DNA of 20,066 nucleotides, from contig JAIRMT010000019.1 in NCBI GenBank assembly GCA_031258505.1, positions 1-20,066 of the forward strand. Direction: 5' to 3'. Shown here piece by piece: positions 1 to 6,270 of this stretch (position 1 is the first letter of the stretch; each line of letters begins with the position of its first letter). The notes under the pieces were generated by a model. The model saw only the letters and a list, made by a program, of their open reading frames with translations. It made no database searches and had not been told where the DNA came from. Position numbers and translations under genes: made by a program. The stretch comes from Treponema sp. Lineage in GTDB: Bacteria; Spirochaetota; Spirochaetia; Treponematales; Breznakiellaceae.

Positions 1-267
1 TTTGTTCCAGTACCGCGCAAAATTACCCTTGAGCCATTGCATGATGTCGGAGAGGCACTGCCCCTGAGCCGGTTTGATGATGAGATGGATACAATTATCC
101 ATGATACAGAAGCTCACAAGCTGAAAGGGGTACTTTTTTTTAGCTTTTTTGATGAAGATCAAGAACATAGCCTTGATCTCTGCCGACTTTAGGTCCATCT
201 CGTAACGGTTAATTTCCGAGATGACGTAATAAATAACTCCATCACGGAGTTCTCTTAAAGTTCTCAT
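1..267 (-). CDS. IS200-like (RAYT/Y1) transposase, partial at its C-terminal end
   Basis: The reverse strand reads 89 residues from an ATG at 267-265 to the window edge, starting MRTLRELRDGVIYYVISEIN. It continues with a core FCIMDNCIHLIIKP followed by SDIMQWLKGNFARYWNK. This order (REL-DG-IYHV start, IM-N-H-I-H-L-I-KP, then IMQW and FA-x-x-N-K) is that of the IS200-like Y1 transposase domain found in RAYT proteins, which nick single-stranded DNA with a single tyrosine and an HUH metal site. The catalytic Tyr lies beyond the window. Oddly, the first His of the HUH pair is Cys here (N-C-I-H instead of N-H-I-H), so the enzyme may be impaired. REP-like palindromic repeats lie directly upstream at 343-516, as expected for a RAYT. 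The family call is fairly sure; activity is unknown. The upstream region 268-342 has a T12 run but no clear ribosome binding site. Confidence 0.8.
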   Translation of the reverse strand, partial: MRTLRELRDGVIYYVISEINRYEMDLKSAEIKAMFLIFIKKAKKKYPFQLVSFCIMDNCIHLIIKPAQGQCLSDIMQWLKGNFARYWNK

Positions 268-342
268 AGCTATAATAAGACACTGGGAAGGCAAAATGCC
301 TTAGCCGTTTGGATGTTTTTTGTGTTTTTTTTTTTTGAAGGA

Positions 343-516
343 GGTCTCTGGCACCAGGAAAGGTCTCTGGCACCGGGAAAGGTGTCGGCCCTAAGCACGG
401 CAAACTTGGGAAAAGTCTCTGGCACTAAAGCTGGTAAAGCACGGCAAACTTGGGAAAGGTCTCTGGCACTAAAGCTGGTAAAGCACGGCAAACTTGGGAA
501 AGGTCTCTGGCACTAA
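343..516. repeat. Tandem REP-like repeat block (GGTCTCTGGCACC motif)
   Basis: The core GGTCTCTGGCAC or AGTCTCTGGCAC occurs five times, starting at 343, 362, 414, 458 and 502. The last three are exactly 44 bp apart and belong to a 44-bp direct repeat starting at 394, 438 and 482 (unit begins AGCACGGCAAACTTGGGAAA), the third copy truncated. The core is a near-palindrome related to GTGTCTGRCAC. An open frame crosses the block only because the units lack stops; I do not call a gene. With 526-562 this accounts for most of the gap between the transposase and the peptidase gene. Likely a REP-type element associated with the neighbouring RAYT (inference). Confidence 0.8.
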
Positions 517-525
517 ACCGGCATA

Positions 526-562
526 AACAGAACTCTTGTAATTCCTAACAGAACTCTTGTAA
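526..562. repeat. Short direct repeat upstream of the peptidase gene
   Basis: The 16-mer AACAGAACTCTTGTAA occurs at 526-541 and again at 547-562, 21 bp apart, about one helical repeat times two. It sits 22 bp upstream of the M32 peptidase start codon, just before its AGGAGG at 574-579. It could be paired operator half-sites or a small tandem duplication; no regulator can be named. Confidence 0.55.
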
Positions 563-584
563 CTTTATCCACTAGGAGGAATAC

Positions 585-2072
585 ATGCACATTGACGATT
601 TACACAAGATTGACCGTGAGCTTTGTTACTTAAAAAACGTAGCGGCGCTCTTAGGCTGGGATCAGGAAACACAGCTTCCCCCCAAAGGTGTGGAAGACCG
701 CTCGGAACAGCTTGCCCTGATTAGTTCGCTGGCTCATGAGCGGCTGGTGTCAAAGGCGACCGGCGCGGCGCTTGACGCGCTTGGTCCGGGCGAGGAACTG
801 CCCGCACTTGAGCGCGACTTCCTGCGCGTTATGCGCCGCACGTATGACCGCGAGGTGAAACTGCCCGCCGCGTTTGTGGCGGACGAGGCGCGCGCCGCTG
901 GTCTCTCGCAAGCAGCGTGGCAGACCGCGCGACAGAACAATGACTTCGCCGCGTTCCTGCCACATCTCAAAACCATGCTCGACATGAACCGTCGTAAGGC
1001 TGAGTACTGGGGCTTCTCCGACGACCGCGTGTATGACGGCCTGCTTGACCTATACGAACCAAGCATGAGCGCCGCTGACATCAGCGCGGTGTTTACACCG
1101 CTTCGGGAGCGGCTGACCGCGCTTCTGCAAAACATCGCCGCAAAGCCAGCGCCAGATGTGTCGTTCCTCAATCAGGACTACCCGCTGGACCAGCAGACCG
1201 CGTTTAATGTTCAGCTTCTGGATGAGCTGGGCTTTGACAAAACACGAGGACGGCTCGACATCAGCGCCCACCCCTTCACCACATCAATCGGCGCTAACGA
1301 TGTCCGCATTACCACCCGCTATTTCAGCCAAAACCTGCTGTCCACAATTTTCTCCGTGATCCACGAAACTGGCCACGCCTTTTACGAGATGAGCTTTCCG
1401 CCAGAGTTACGGGGAACTTGCCTTGCCGATGGCGCATCAATGGCAATACACGAATCTCAGTCGCGCTTTTGGGAGAACGTAATTGGGCGCAGTCGCCCCT
1501 TCTGGACGCGGCTCTATCCCATGCTCCAGAGCCGTTTCCCCAAACAACTAAACGCGGTTCCCCTTGACCTGTTTTACCGAGCAGTCAATCAGGTGAAGCC
1601 CTCGCTCATCCGGGTTGACGCTGATGAGGTCAGCTACAGTCTGCACATCATCCTTCGTTTTGAGATCGAGAAGCAGCTTTTCGCCGGAACTCTCAGGCCG
1701 GAAGACCTGCCCGCAACATGGCGCAGGCTGATGAAGGAATACATCGGTCTTGAGCCGCAAAGCGACGCGGACGGTGTTTTACAGGATATACATTGGTCAA
1801 TGGGGAGCTTTGGCTACTTTCCCAGCTACGCACTCGGCAACCTCTACGGCCTCCAGATACACCGGTGCTTGCTTGCCGAGGTTCCCGACTTTGAAACACA
1901 GGTTGCCTGCGGTCGCTTTGACGAGATTCAGGCGTGGCTCGTCAAGAATGTCTACGCATGGGGCGCTCGACTCACGCCATCAGAACTACTGATGAAGATT
2001 ACCGGTGAAAAGCTGTCGGTAACGCCATTTCTCGAATACATTGAGACGAAATACACGGCGCTTTACGCATAG
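585..2072 (+). CDS. M32 family metallocarboxypeptidase (carboxypeptidase Taq)
   Basis: A 495-residue zinc carboxypeptidase of family M32, which removes C-terminal residues from peptides in the cytoplasm; the length is typical. All family signatures are present in order: HPF at 229-231, D-x-R-x-T at 239-243 (DVRIT), the metal site HETGH at 260-264, HESQ at 289-292 with Glu290 as third zinc ligand, IRVDAD at 342-347 and GVLQDIHW at 397-404. No signal peptide. The start is fixed by AGGAGG at 574-579, five bases before the ATG. The gene is alone on its strand, with repeats upstream and a perfect hairpin right after its stop, so it is probably monocistronic. Role inferred: turnover of cytoplasmic peptides. 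Confidence 0.95.
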   Translation: MHIDDLHKIDRELCYLKNVAALLGWDQETQLPPKGVEDRSEQLALISSLAHERLVSKATGAALDALGPGEELPALERDFLRVMRRTYDREVKLPAAFVADEARAAGLSQAAWQTARQNNDFAAFLPHLKTMLDMNRRKAEYWGFSDDRVYDGLLDLYEPSMSAADISAVFTPLRERLTALLQNIAAKPAPDVSFLNQDYPLDQQTAFNVQLLDELGFDKTRGRLDISAHPFTTSIGANDVRITTRYFSQNLLSTIFSVIHETGHAFYEMSFPPELRGTCLADGASMAIHESQSRFWENVIGRSRPFWTRLYPMLQSRFPKQLNAVPLDLFYRAVNQVKPSLIRVDADEVSYSLHIILRFEIEKQLFAGTLRPEDLPATWRRLMKEYIGLEPQSDADGVLQDIHWSMGSFGYFPSYALGNLYGLQIHRCLLAEVPDFETQVACGRFDEIQAWLVKNVYAWGARLTPSELLMKITGEKLSVTPFLEYIETKYTALYA

Positions 2073-2073
2073 C

Positions 2074-2110
2074 TCCGGTCTGTATGGGTGATTCGCCCAT
2101 ACAGACCGGA
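2074..2110. terminator. Perfect hairpin between convergent genes (likely bidirectional terminator)
   Basis: A flawless 15-bp stem (TCCGGTCTGTATGGG at 2074-2088 against 2096-2110) closes a 7-base loop. It begins one base after the M32 peptidase stop and ends three bases before the MATE gene's stop on the other strand. Neither side has a U-tract, so it may act as an mRNA 3'-end stabiliser or a factor-dependent terminator rather than a classic intrinsic one. Confidence 0.75.
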
Positions 2111-2113
2111 ACC

Positions 2114-3487
2114 CTACGCCTCTGATTGCACGGCTTGACCCATGACCGCGTTATGCTTCCATGTTCCAATCAGCAAGTAGACTATGGTTATGAGCAAGAC
2201 CCCCGCGCTTGCAACCGGCGCGCCCATGCCCACGCCGAGCAGCTTCCAGTCTAGTACCACGCCGAAAATGTAGCAGACCGGTACCCGCAACAGTACCGCA
2301 GAAAGTATACCGCTTATGAGCGTGAACATAGTGTGTCCACCGCCCATCAGGAAACCGTTAATACAAAATATGAAAGGAATGAGGAGAAAATCAAAACTGA
2401 ACGAGCGGAGATACGTAACGCCATCCGCGATCATCTGCGGGTCATTACCGAACAGTTCAAGGATAGTAGTGGGGAAGGTTTGTACGAGAGCGAAGAACAG
2501 ATAGCTTACACAGGCCGAGAAGATCGTCCCGATACGGCACGCTTTGACTGCGCGGTCAAGTTTACCGGCACCAATATTTTGGGCGCTCATAGCTGATATA
2601 GACGCGCTCATGGCCACAGTAGGCATGAAGACGAAACTGTTGAACTTACCCACCGCGCCAACTGCCGCCGAAGCGCTCACCCCGCCAACTATGTTGACAA
2701 TAGCGGTAAGGAATAGGAAGGAAATGCTTGTTACGCCATTCTGTATACACGTTGGCAACCCGATCTTGAAGATGAGTCTGAGCTGATCCCCGTAGATTTT
2801 GAATGATGAAATCTTAAAGTCAAACTGGAAGGAATTTTTAACCATATAGATGATGCAGAGGATCATGCTTAACGCCTGAGAGATCACTGTGGCGAGCGCC
2901 GCGCCAAAGGCAGCCCAGTGAAAGAACACAACGAATATCAGGTCAAGTATGATGTTGGTAATGCAGGCCACTAGCACAAAGTAGAACGGCTGTTTTGAAT
3001 TCCCCATGCCGCGCAGTATGGCGCTCAGGGCGTTATACCCAAAAATGAAGACCACGCCTATAAGCGTAACCGTGAGGTAGCGGTCGCTTTCCACCAGCGA
3101 TTCTGGCGGTGTTCTGATGAGCTGCAGCACCGGCATTTTGAATACGAGCATGAGCGCGGTAATCAGCGCTGAACAGAAGAGAAGTAGGGTGATGATAGTC
3201 GCGGTAACGCGCTTCAGCGCGGCATGGTTTCCCGCGCCCACGTACTGTCCGATAAGCACCGTCGCGCCCATGCACAGACCGATCACGATGTTGGTCAGGA
3301 TGAAGGTTACCTGTCCCCCGATATTGACTCCTGACATACTTTCCGTACCACTGAAGTTCCCCACGATGAGCATATCAGCCACGTTGTAGAAGGACTGTAT
3401 GATGTTTGACGCGAGAAAAGGAAGAGCGAAGAGGATGAGCTTACTAAGCACATTGCCTTGTGAAAGATCATTTTGAATTTTTGCCAT
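2114..3487 (-). CDS. MATE family multidrug efflux transporter
   Basis: A 457-residue integral membrane protein with about twelve hydrophobic segments in two similar halves, the standard MATE (MatE Pfam) architecture and length. The N-terminus is typical: LSQGNVLSKLILFALPFLAS followed by IQSFYNVADMLIVGNF. MATE proteins export cationic drugs and metabolites in exchange for Na+ or H+; the substrate here cannot be told. The ATG at 3487 has only a weak GGTGA ahead of it, but the protein begins exactly where the family usually does. The gene is a single transcription unit, convergent with the M32 peptidase gene, and is read away from the repeat-rich region 3488-4655. No linked MarR or TetR regulator is in view. 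Confidence 0.93.
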   Translation of the reverse strand: MAKIQNDLSQGNVLSKLILFALPFLASNIIQSFYNVADMLIVGNFSGTESMSGVNIGGQVTFILTNIVIGLCMGATVLIGQYVGAGNHAALKRVTATIITLLLFCSALITALMLVFKMPVLQLIRTPPESLVESDRYLTVTLIGVVFIFGYNALSAILRGMGNSKQPFYFVLVACITNIILDLIFVVFFHWAAFGAALATVISQALSMILCIIYMVKNSFQFDFKISSFKIYGDQLRLIFKIGLPTCIQNGVTSISFLFLTAIVNIVGGVSASAAVGAVGKFNSFVFMPTVAMSASISAMSAQNIGAGKLDRAVKACRIGTIFSACVSYLFFALVQTFPTTILELFGNDPQMIADGVTYLRSFSFDFLLIPFIFCINGFLMGGGHTMFTLISGILSAVLLRVPVCYIFGVVLDWKLLGVGMGAPVASAGVLLITIVYLLIGTWKHNAVMGQAVQSEA

Positions 3488-3726
3488 AATGATTCACCGT
3501 AGTAGAAAGCGGGGAAATGGACAATAGCGCTTCAGGTGTATCCTTCTGATGTTAAGAGCGGCTGCTGGTACGCGGACCCCTATTTCCTTACATCAAAACA
3601 GACAAATCTTGTCAGATGCTAAGGTATAAGCGTCTGGGTTCACCTCTGCTGCGCGCCTACGAAGAGGCGCCGTTCTGCTATTTGTTAAATCTTTGTTAAA
3701 TCTTTCTTAAAAAGTGCAAAAGCAAC
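3488..3726. other. Intergenic region between the MATE gene and the repeat-rich leader
   Basis: No coding potential is apparent. It should hold the MATE promoter, but no hexamer pair is convincing. Visible elements are a small GC-rich hairpin (GCGCC, 8-base loop, GGCGC) at about 3655-3672 and a direct repeat of TTTGTTAAATC just before 3707. Confidence 0.5.
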
Positions 3727-3755
3727 TTGACATGGTTTTTCTTTTTTACTATAAA
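3727..3755 (+). promoter_or_regulatory. Near-consensus sigma-70 promoter
   Basis: TTGACA at 3727-3732, a 17-base spacer, and TATAAA at 3750-3755, the best promoter match noticed in the window. Transcription would start near 3762 and run towards the zinc-ribbon/TPR gene, giving a leader of about 890 bases. The first 23 bases (3727-3749) are repeated with one mismatch at 3892-3914, but there the -10 hexamer is missing. Confidence 0.65.
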
Positions 3756-3891
3756 AAGAATATGAAAACTAGGAAGTCCCATATCTCCGCTGGACATCAG
3801 GACACATATAGTCAGATTCGCCGTTTGAAAACTCCGCAGGAGTCTGCTAACCAAAGCCATTTGCTTTGGACATACTTAGATTTTCATTCGT

Positions 3892-3914
3892 TTGACATGG
3901 TTTTTCTTGTTTAC
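3892..3914 (+). repeat. Second copy of the promoter's -35/spacer segment
   Basis: TTGACATGGTTTTTCTT at 3892-3908 and the six bases after it repeat 3727-3749 with 22 of 23 bases identical, 165 bp downstream. The sequence then diverges (GAAGCT where the first copy has TATAAA), so a functional promoter is doubtful. It suggests a local duplication. Confidence 0.6.
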
Positions 3915-4011
3915 GAAGCTGCCATTATGAACTTTTACTCTAACGGCTATTGCTATACTTATCAGTTTCTCTCAAACTCTCATCAAAACCTCAATAGTAT
4001 TATTATCCCTG

Positions 4012-4026
4012 CCCCCCCCCCCCCCC
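4012..4026. repeat. C15 homopolymer tract
   Basis: Fifteen consecutive C (poly-G on the other strand) lie 250-264 bp downstream of the predicted transcription start and 630 bp upstream of the TPR gene. Tracts of this length slip readily in replication. In treponemes, poly-G tracts of varying length near or within genes are known to cause phase variation. Here it is in the presumed leader, so an effect on expression is only a possibility. Confidence 0.85.
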
Positions 4027-4180
4027 TGAAAAGCTTTATTGCAAGGCCGTTCCATCATATCGGAAGACTATTACAACGCATTGGAAGGCCGCTAACTCAT
4101 GTATGGACTAACTCATGGACGCGAAGTGTTTATGTTCGATACAAACGCCGTCAAAGGCGGCTTAAAAGGAACTTATCTAT

Positions 4181-4405
4181 GATCGTGAATGCGCCATTCA
4201 CGATCGTGAATGTGCTGTTTATGATCGTGAATACCCCATTCATGATCGTGAACGCGCCATTCACGATCGTGAACGCGCCGTTTATGATCGTGAATACGCC
4301 GTTCACGATCGTGAACGCGCTGTTTATGATCGTGAATACGCCATTCACGATCGTGAATGTGCCGTTTATGATCGTGAATGTGCTGTTTACGATCGTGAAT
4401 ACGCC
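4181..4405. repeat. Eleven 21-bp tandem repeats containing GATC
   Basis: GATCGTGAA starts at 4181 and recurs every 21 bases exactly through 4391 (eleven starts, the last unit incomplete). The rest of the unit varies as YRCGCCRTTYAY-like sequence. Four junctions form the perfect 14-base palindrome TTCACGATCGTGAA, and these largely alternate with TTTATGATCGTGAA, giving a 42-bp higher-order period. Each unit carries a GATC. Translation in one frame gives the heptad DRE-x-A-I/V-H/Y. It is not CRISPR: there are no spacers. It may be an expanded coding minisatellite or an iteron-like protein-binding array. Confidence 0.9.
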
Positions 4406-4655
4406 TCCCGCGAACTACTGGATATATGGATACGCGCATGAGGGGCGTATCAAACGCGGAAGATGTTCAGAAAACGAAACTGTTAGTTACGGGAACTGCC
4501 GCGAAAAAGTATATACGACAAGGGACGTATTCCGGCGCTTCGGCGCTTATAGAAACGTCAACGGAGTCGTAAGCTGCCGTACTATGAAGATGTATTCCAT
4601 TCGGGCGTCATCTTCCTCGGAAGCGTGGAACAAGCCTTACATTGAGGAGGAGTAA

Positions 4656-6179
4656 ATGTTTTGTGTAAAGTGTGGTAATGAAATACCTGAAAGAAGCGTA
4701 TTTTGTCCGATCTGCGGGAAAGAGCTGGAGGCGGATCAGAAGGCTTGCCCGTATTGCGAGGAGCAGCTTCAGACATCCGCGCCGTCAATACTAACAAAAA
4801 ACAGTGAGACGGGGAATACTTCTTTAAGCGCGGTAGATTACGTTAAGCGCGGCGATGCGTATTGCACTAAAGGCGATTATGATCGGGCTATAAGGGATTA
4901 CAACAAAGCGATCCAGCTTGATCCAAGCTATGCTATTGCTTACGGCAACTACGGCGTAGTGTATTACACTAAAGGCGATTATGATCGGGCTATAAGGGAT
5001 TACAACAAAGCGATCCGGCTTGATCCAAGCTATGCCCGTGCTTATAAGAACCGCGGTGATGCGTATGACACTAAAGGCGATTATGATCGGGCTATAGCGG
5101 ATTACAACGAAGCGGTCCAGCTTGCTCCAAGCTATGCCATTGCTTATAACAACCGCGGCGTAGCGTATTACAAGAAGGGTATTTATGATCGGGCTATTCA
5201 GGATTGCAGCAAAGCAATCTGGCTTGATCCAAGCTATGCCCGTGCTTATGGCAACCGCGGCGTAGTGTATTACAACAAGGGCGATTATGATTGGGCTATA
5301 GCGGATTACAATGAAGCGATCCGGCTTGATCCGAACAATGCCATTGCTTATAAGAACCGCGGTGATGCGTATTATAACAAAGGTGATTGTGAGCGGGCTA
5401 TGGCGGATTACAACGAAGCGATCCAGCTTGATCCGAACAATGCCATTGCTTATAAGTTCCGCGGTGATGCGTATTACAACAAGGGCGATTATGACTCGGC
5501 TATAGCGGATTACAACGAAGCGATCCAGCTTGATCCGAACAATGCCATTGCTTATAAGAACCGCGGCGTAGTGTATTACAACAAAGGCGATTATGACTCG
5601 GCTATAGCGGATTACAACGAAGCGATCCGGCTTGATCCAAGCTATGCCATTGCTTATAACCTCCGCGGCATAGCGTACTACAACAAGGGCGATTATGATC
5701 GGGCTATGGCGGATTACAATAAAGCGATCCGGCTTGATCCAAGCTATGCCATTGCTTATAACCTCCGCGGCATAGCGTACTACAACAAGGGCGATTATGA
5801 CTCGGCTATAGCGGATTATAACGAAGCGATCCGGCTTGATCCGAACAATGCCATTGTTTATGGTAACCGCGGCGTAGCGTACTACAACAAGGGCGATTAT
5901 GATTCGGCTATAGCGGATTACAACGAAGCGATCCAGCTTGATCCGAACAATGCCAATGTTTATGGTAACCGCGGCGTAGCGTACTACAACAAGGGCGATT
6001 ATGACTCGGCTATAGCGGATTACAATGAAGCGATCCGGCTTGATCCGAACAATGCCAATGTTTATGGCAACCGCAGCGTAGTAGATTACAAGAAGGGGAA
6101 AATTATGAGCGGGCTATCCAAGATTTGGAAAAGGCTATTCAACTGGCCCCAAATCTCCAATAGTCCAAAGACCAGCTAA
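4656..6179 (+). CDS. Zinc-ribbon and tetratricopeptide-repeat protein
   Basis: A 507-residue protein. The N-terminus is a zinc ribbon with Cys3, Cys6, Cys17 and Cys20 and a further CPYC (31-34). After a short linker come twelve 34-residue TPRs from residue 60 to 467, each close to AYYNKGDYDSAIADYNEAI plus LDPNNA. A thirteenth (468-507) loses the consensus after KKG, because the reading frame slips at about base 6095. In another frame the DNA continues YERAIQDLEKAIQLAPNLQ and stops at 6161-6163. Copies are nearly identical in DNA, so expansion or homogenisation is recent. TPR arrays are protein-binding scaffolds; the partner is unknown. There is no signal peptide or membrane segment. The start has GAGGAGG five bases upstream. 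The gene is last before two hairpins. Confidence 0.9.
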   Translation: MFCVKCGNEIPERSVFCPICGKELEADQKACPYCEEQLQTSAPSILTKNSETGNTSLSAVDYVKRGDAYCTKGDYDRAIRDYNKAIQLDPSYAIAYGNYGVVYYTKGDYDRAIRDYNKAIRLDPSYARAYKNRGDAYDTKGDYDRAIADYNEAVQLAPSYAIAYNNRGVAYYKKGIYDRAIQDCSKAIWLDPSYARAYGNRGVVYYNKGDYDWAIADYNEAIRLDPNNAIAYKNRGDAYYNKGDCERAMADYNEAIQLDPNNAIAYKFRGDAYYNKGDYDSAIADYNEAIQLDPNNAIAYKNRGVVYYNKGDYDSAIADYNEAIRLDPSYAIAYNLRGIAYYNKGDYDRAMADYNKAIRLDPSYAIAYNLRGIAYYNKGDYDSAIADYNEAIRLDPNNAIVYGNRGVAYYNKGDYDSAIADYNEAIQLDPNNANVYGNRGVAYYNKGDYDSAIADYNEAIRLDPNNANVYGNRSVVDYKKGKIMSGLSKIWKRLFNWPQISNSPKTS

Positions 6180-6190
6180 GGGAAATTCAG

Positions 6191-6223
6191 CAGGGAAGTA
6201 AACACCGTTTGTTTGCTCCCCTG
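6191..6223 (+). terminator. First of two hairpins after the TPR gene
   Basis: CAGGGAAGTAAAC (6191-6203) pairs with 6211-6223 over 13 positions with one mismatch and one G-T wobble, loop of seven. No U-tract follows. It probably works together with the stronger hairpin at 6231. Confidence 0.5.
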
Positions 6224-6230
6224 AAATAGC

Positions 6231-6270
6231 TGTCCGCGAATTACCCGATGTAATTCGCGGACATTTTCTT
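6231..6270. terminator. Intrinsic terminator between the TPR and GH13 genes
   Basis: A perfect 14-bp stem, TGTCCGCGAATTAC at 6231-6244 with 6250-6263 and a 5-base loop, is followed on the plus strand by TTTTCTT. It ends plus-strand transcription of the TPR gene. It directly abuts the stop of the minus-strand GH13 gene (6271-6269) and could act for both directions. Confidence 0.8.

Larger units (their letters stand above)
3762..4655 (+). other. Long leader or decayed gene region upstream of the TPR gene
   Basis: One frame is open from 3714 to 4655, but I do not accept it as a gene. It starts upstream of the promoter, its composition is not protein-like, it crosses a C15 run, and over a third of its second half is a 21-bp repeat open in several frames on both strands. 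Other plus-strand frames show short protein-like pieces broken by stops: YGLTHGREVFMFDTNAVKGG near 4101-4160, repeated DRE-x-A-V-Y heptads ending in SRELLDIWIRA (4181-4438), and KLPYYEDVFHSGVIFLGS near 4573-4626. This pattern fits a frameshifted, decayed coding sequence now acting as leader, but no family could be assigned. It ends in GAGGAGG ahead of the ATG at 4656. Confidence 0.4.

Noticed and set aside
394..516. CRISPR-like 44-bp repeats
   Set aside because: Tandem identical units without spacers; better explained as REP-like repeats by the IS200-like gene.
4181..4405. CRISPR array
   Set aside because: Repeats are contiguous 21-mers with no unique spacers, and no cas genes are present.
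3714..4655. Open frame of 313 codons
   Set aside because: It begins upstream of the likely promoter, crosses a C15 run and the 21-bp repeats (open in several frames on both strands), has no ribosome site and no protein-like character.
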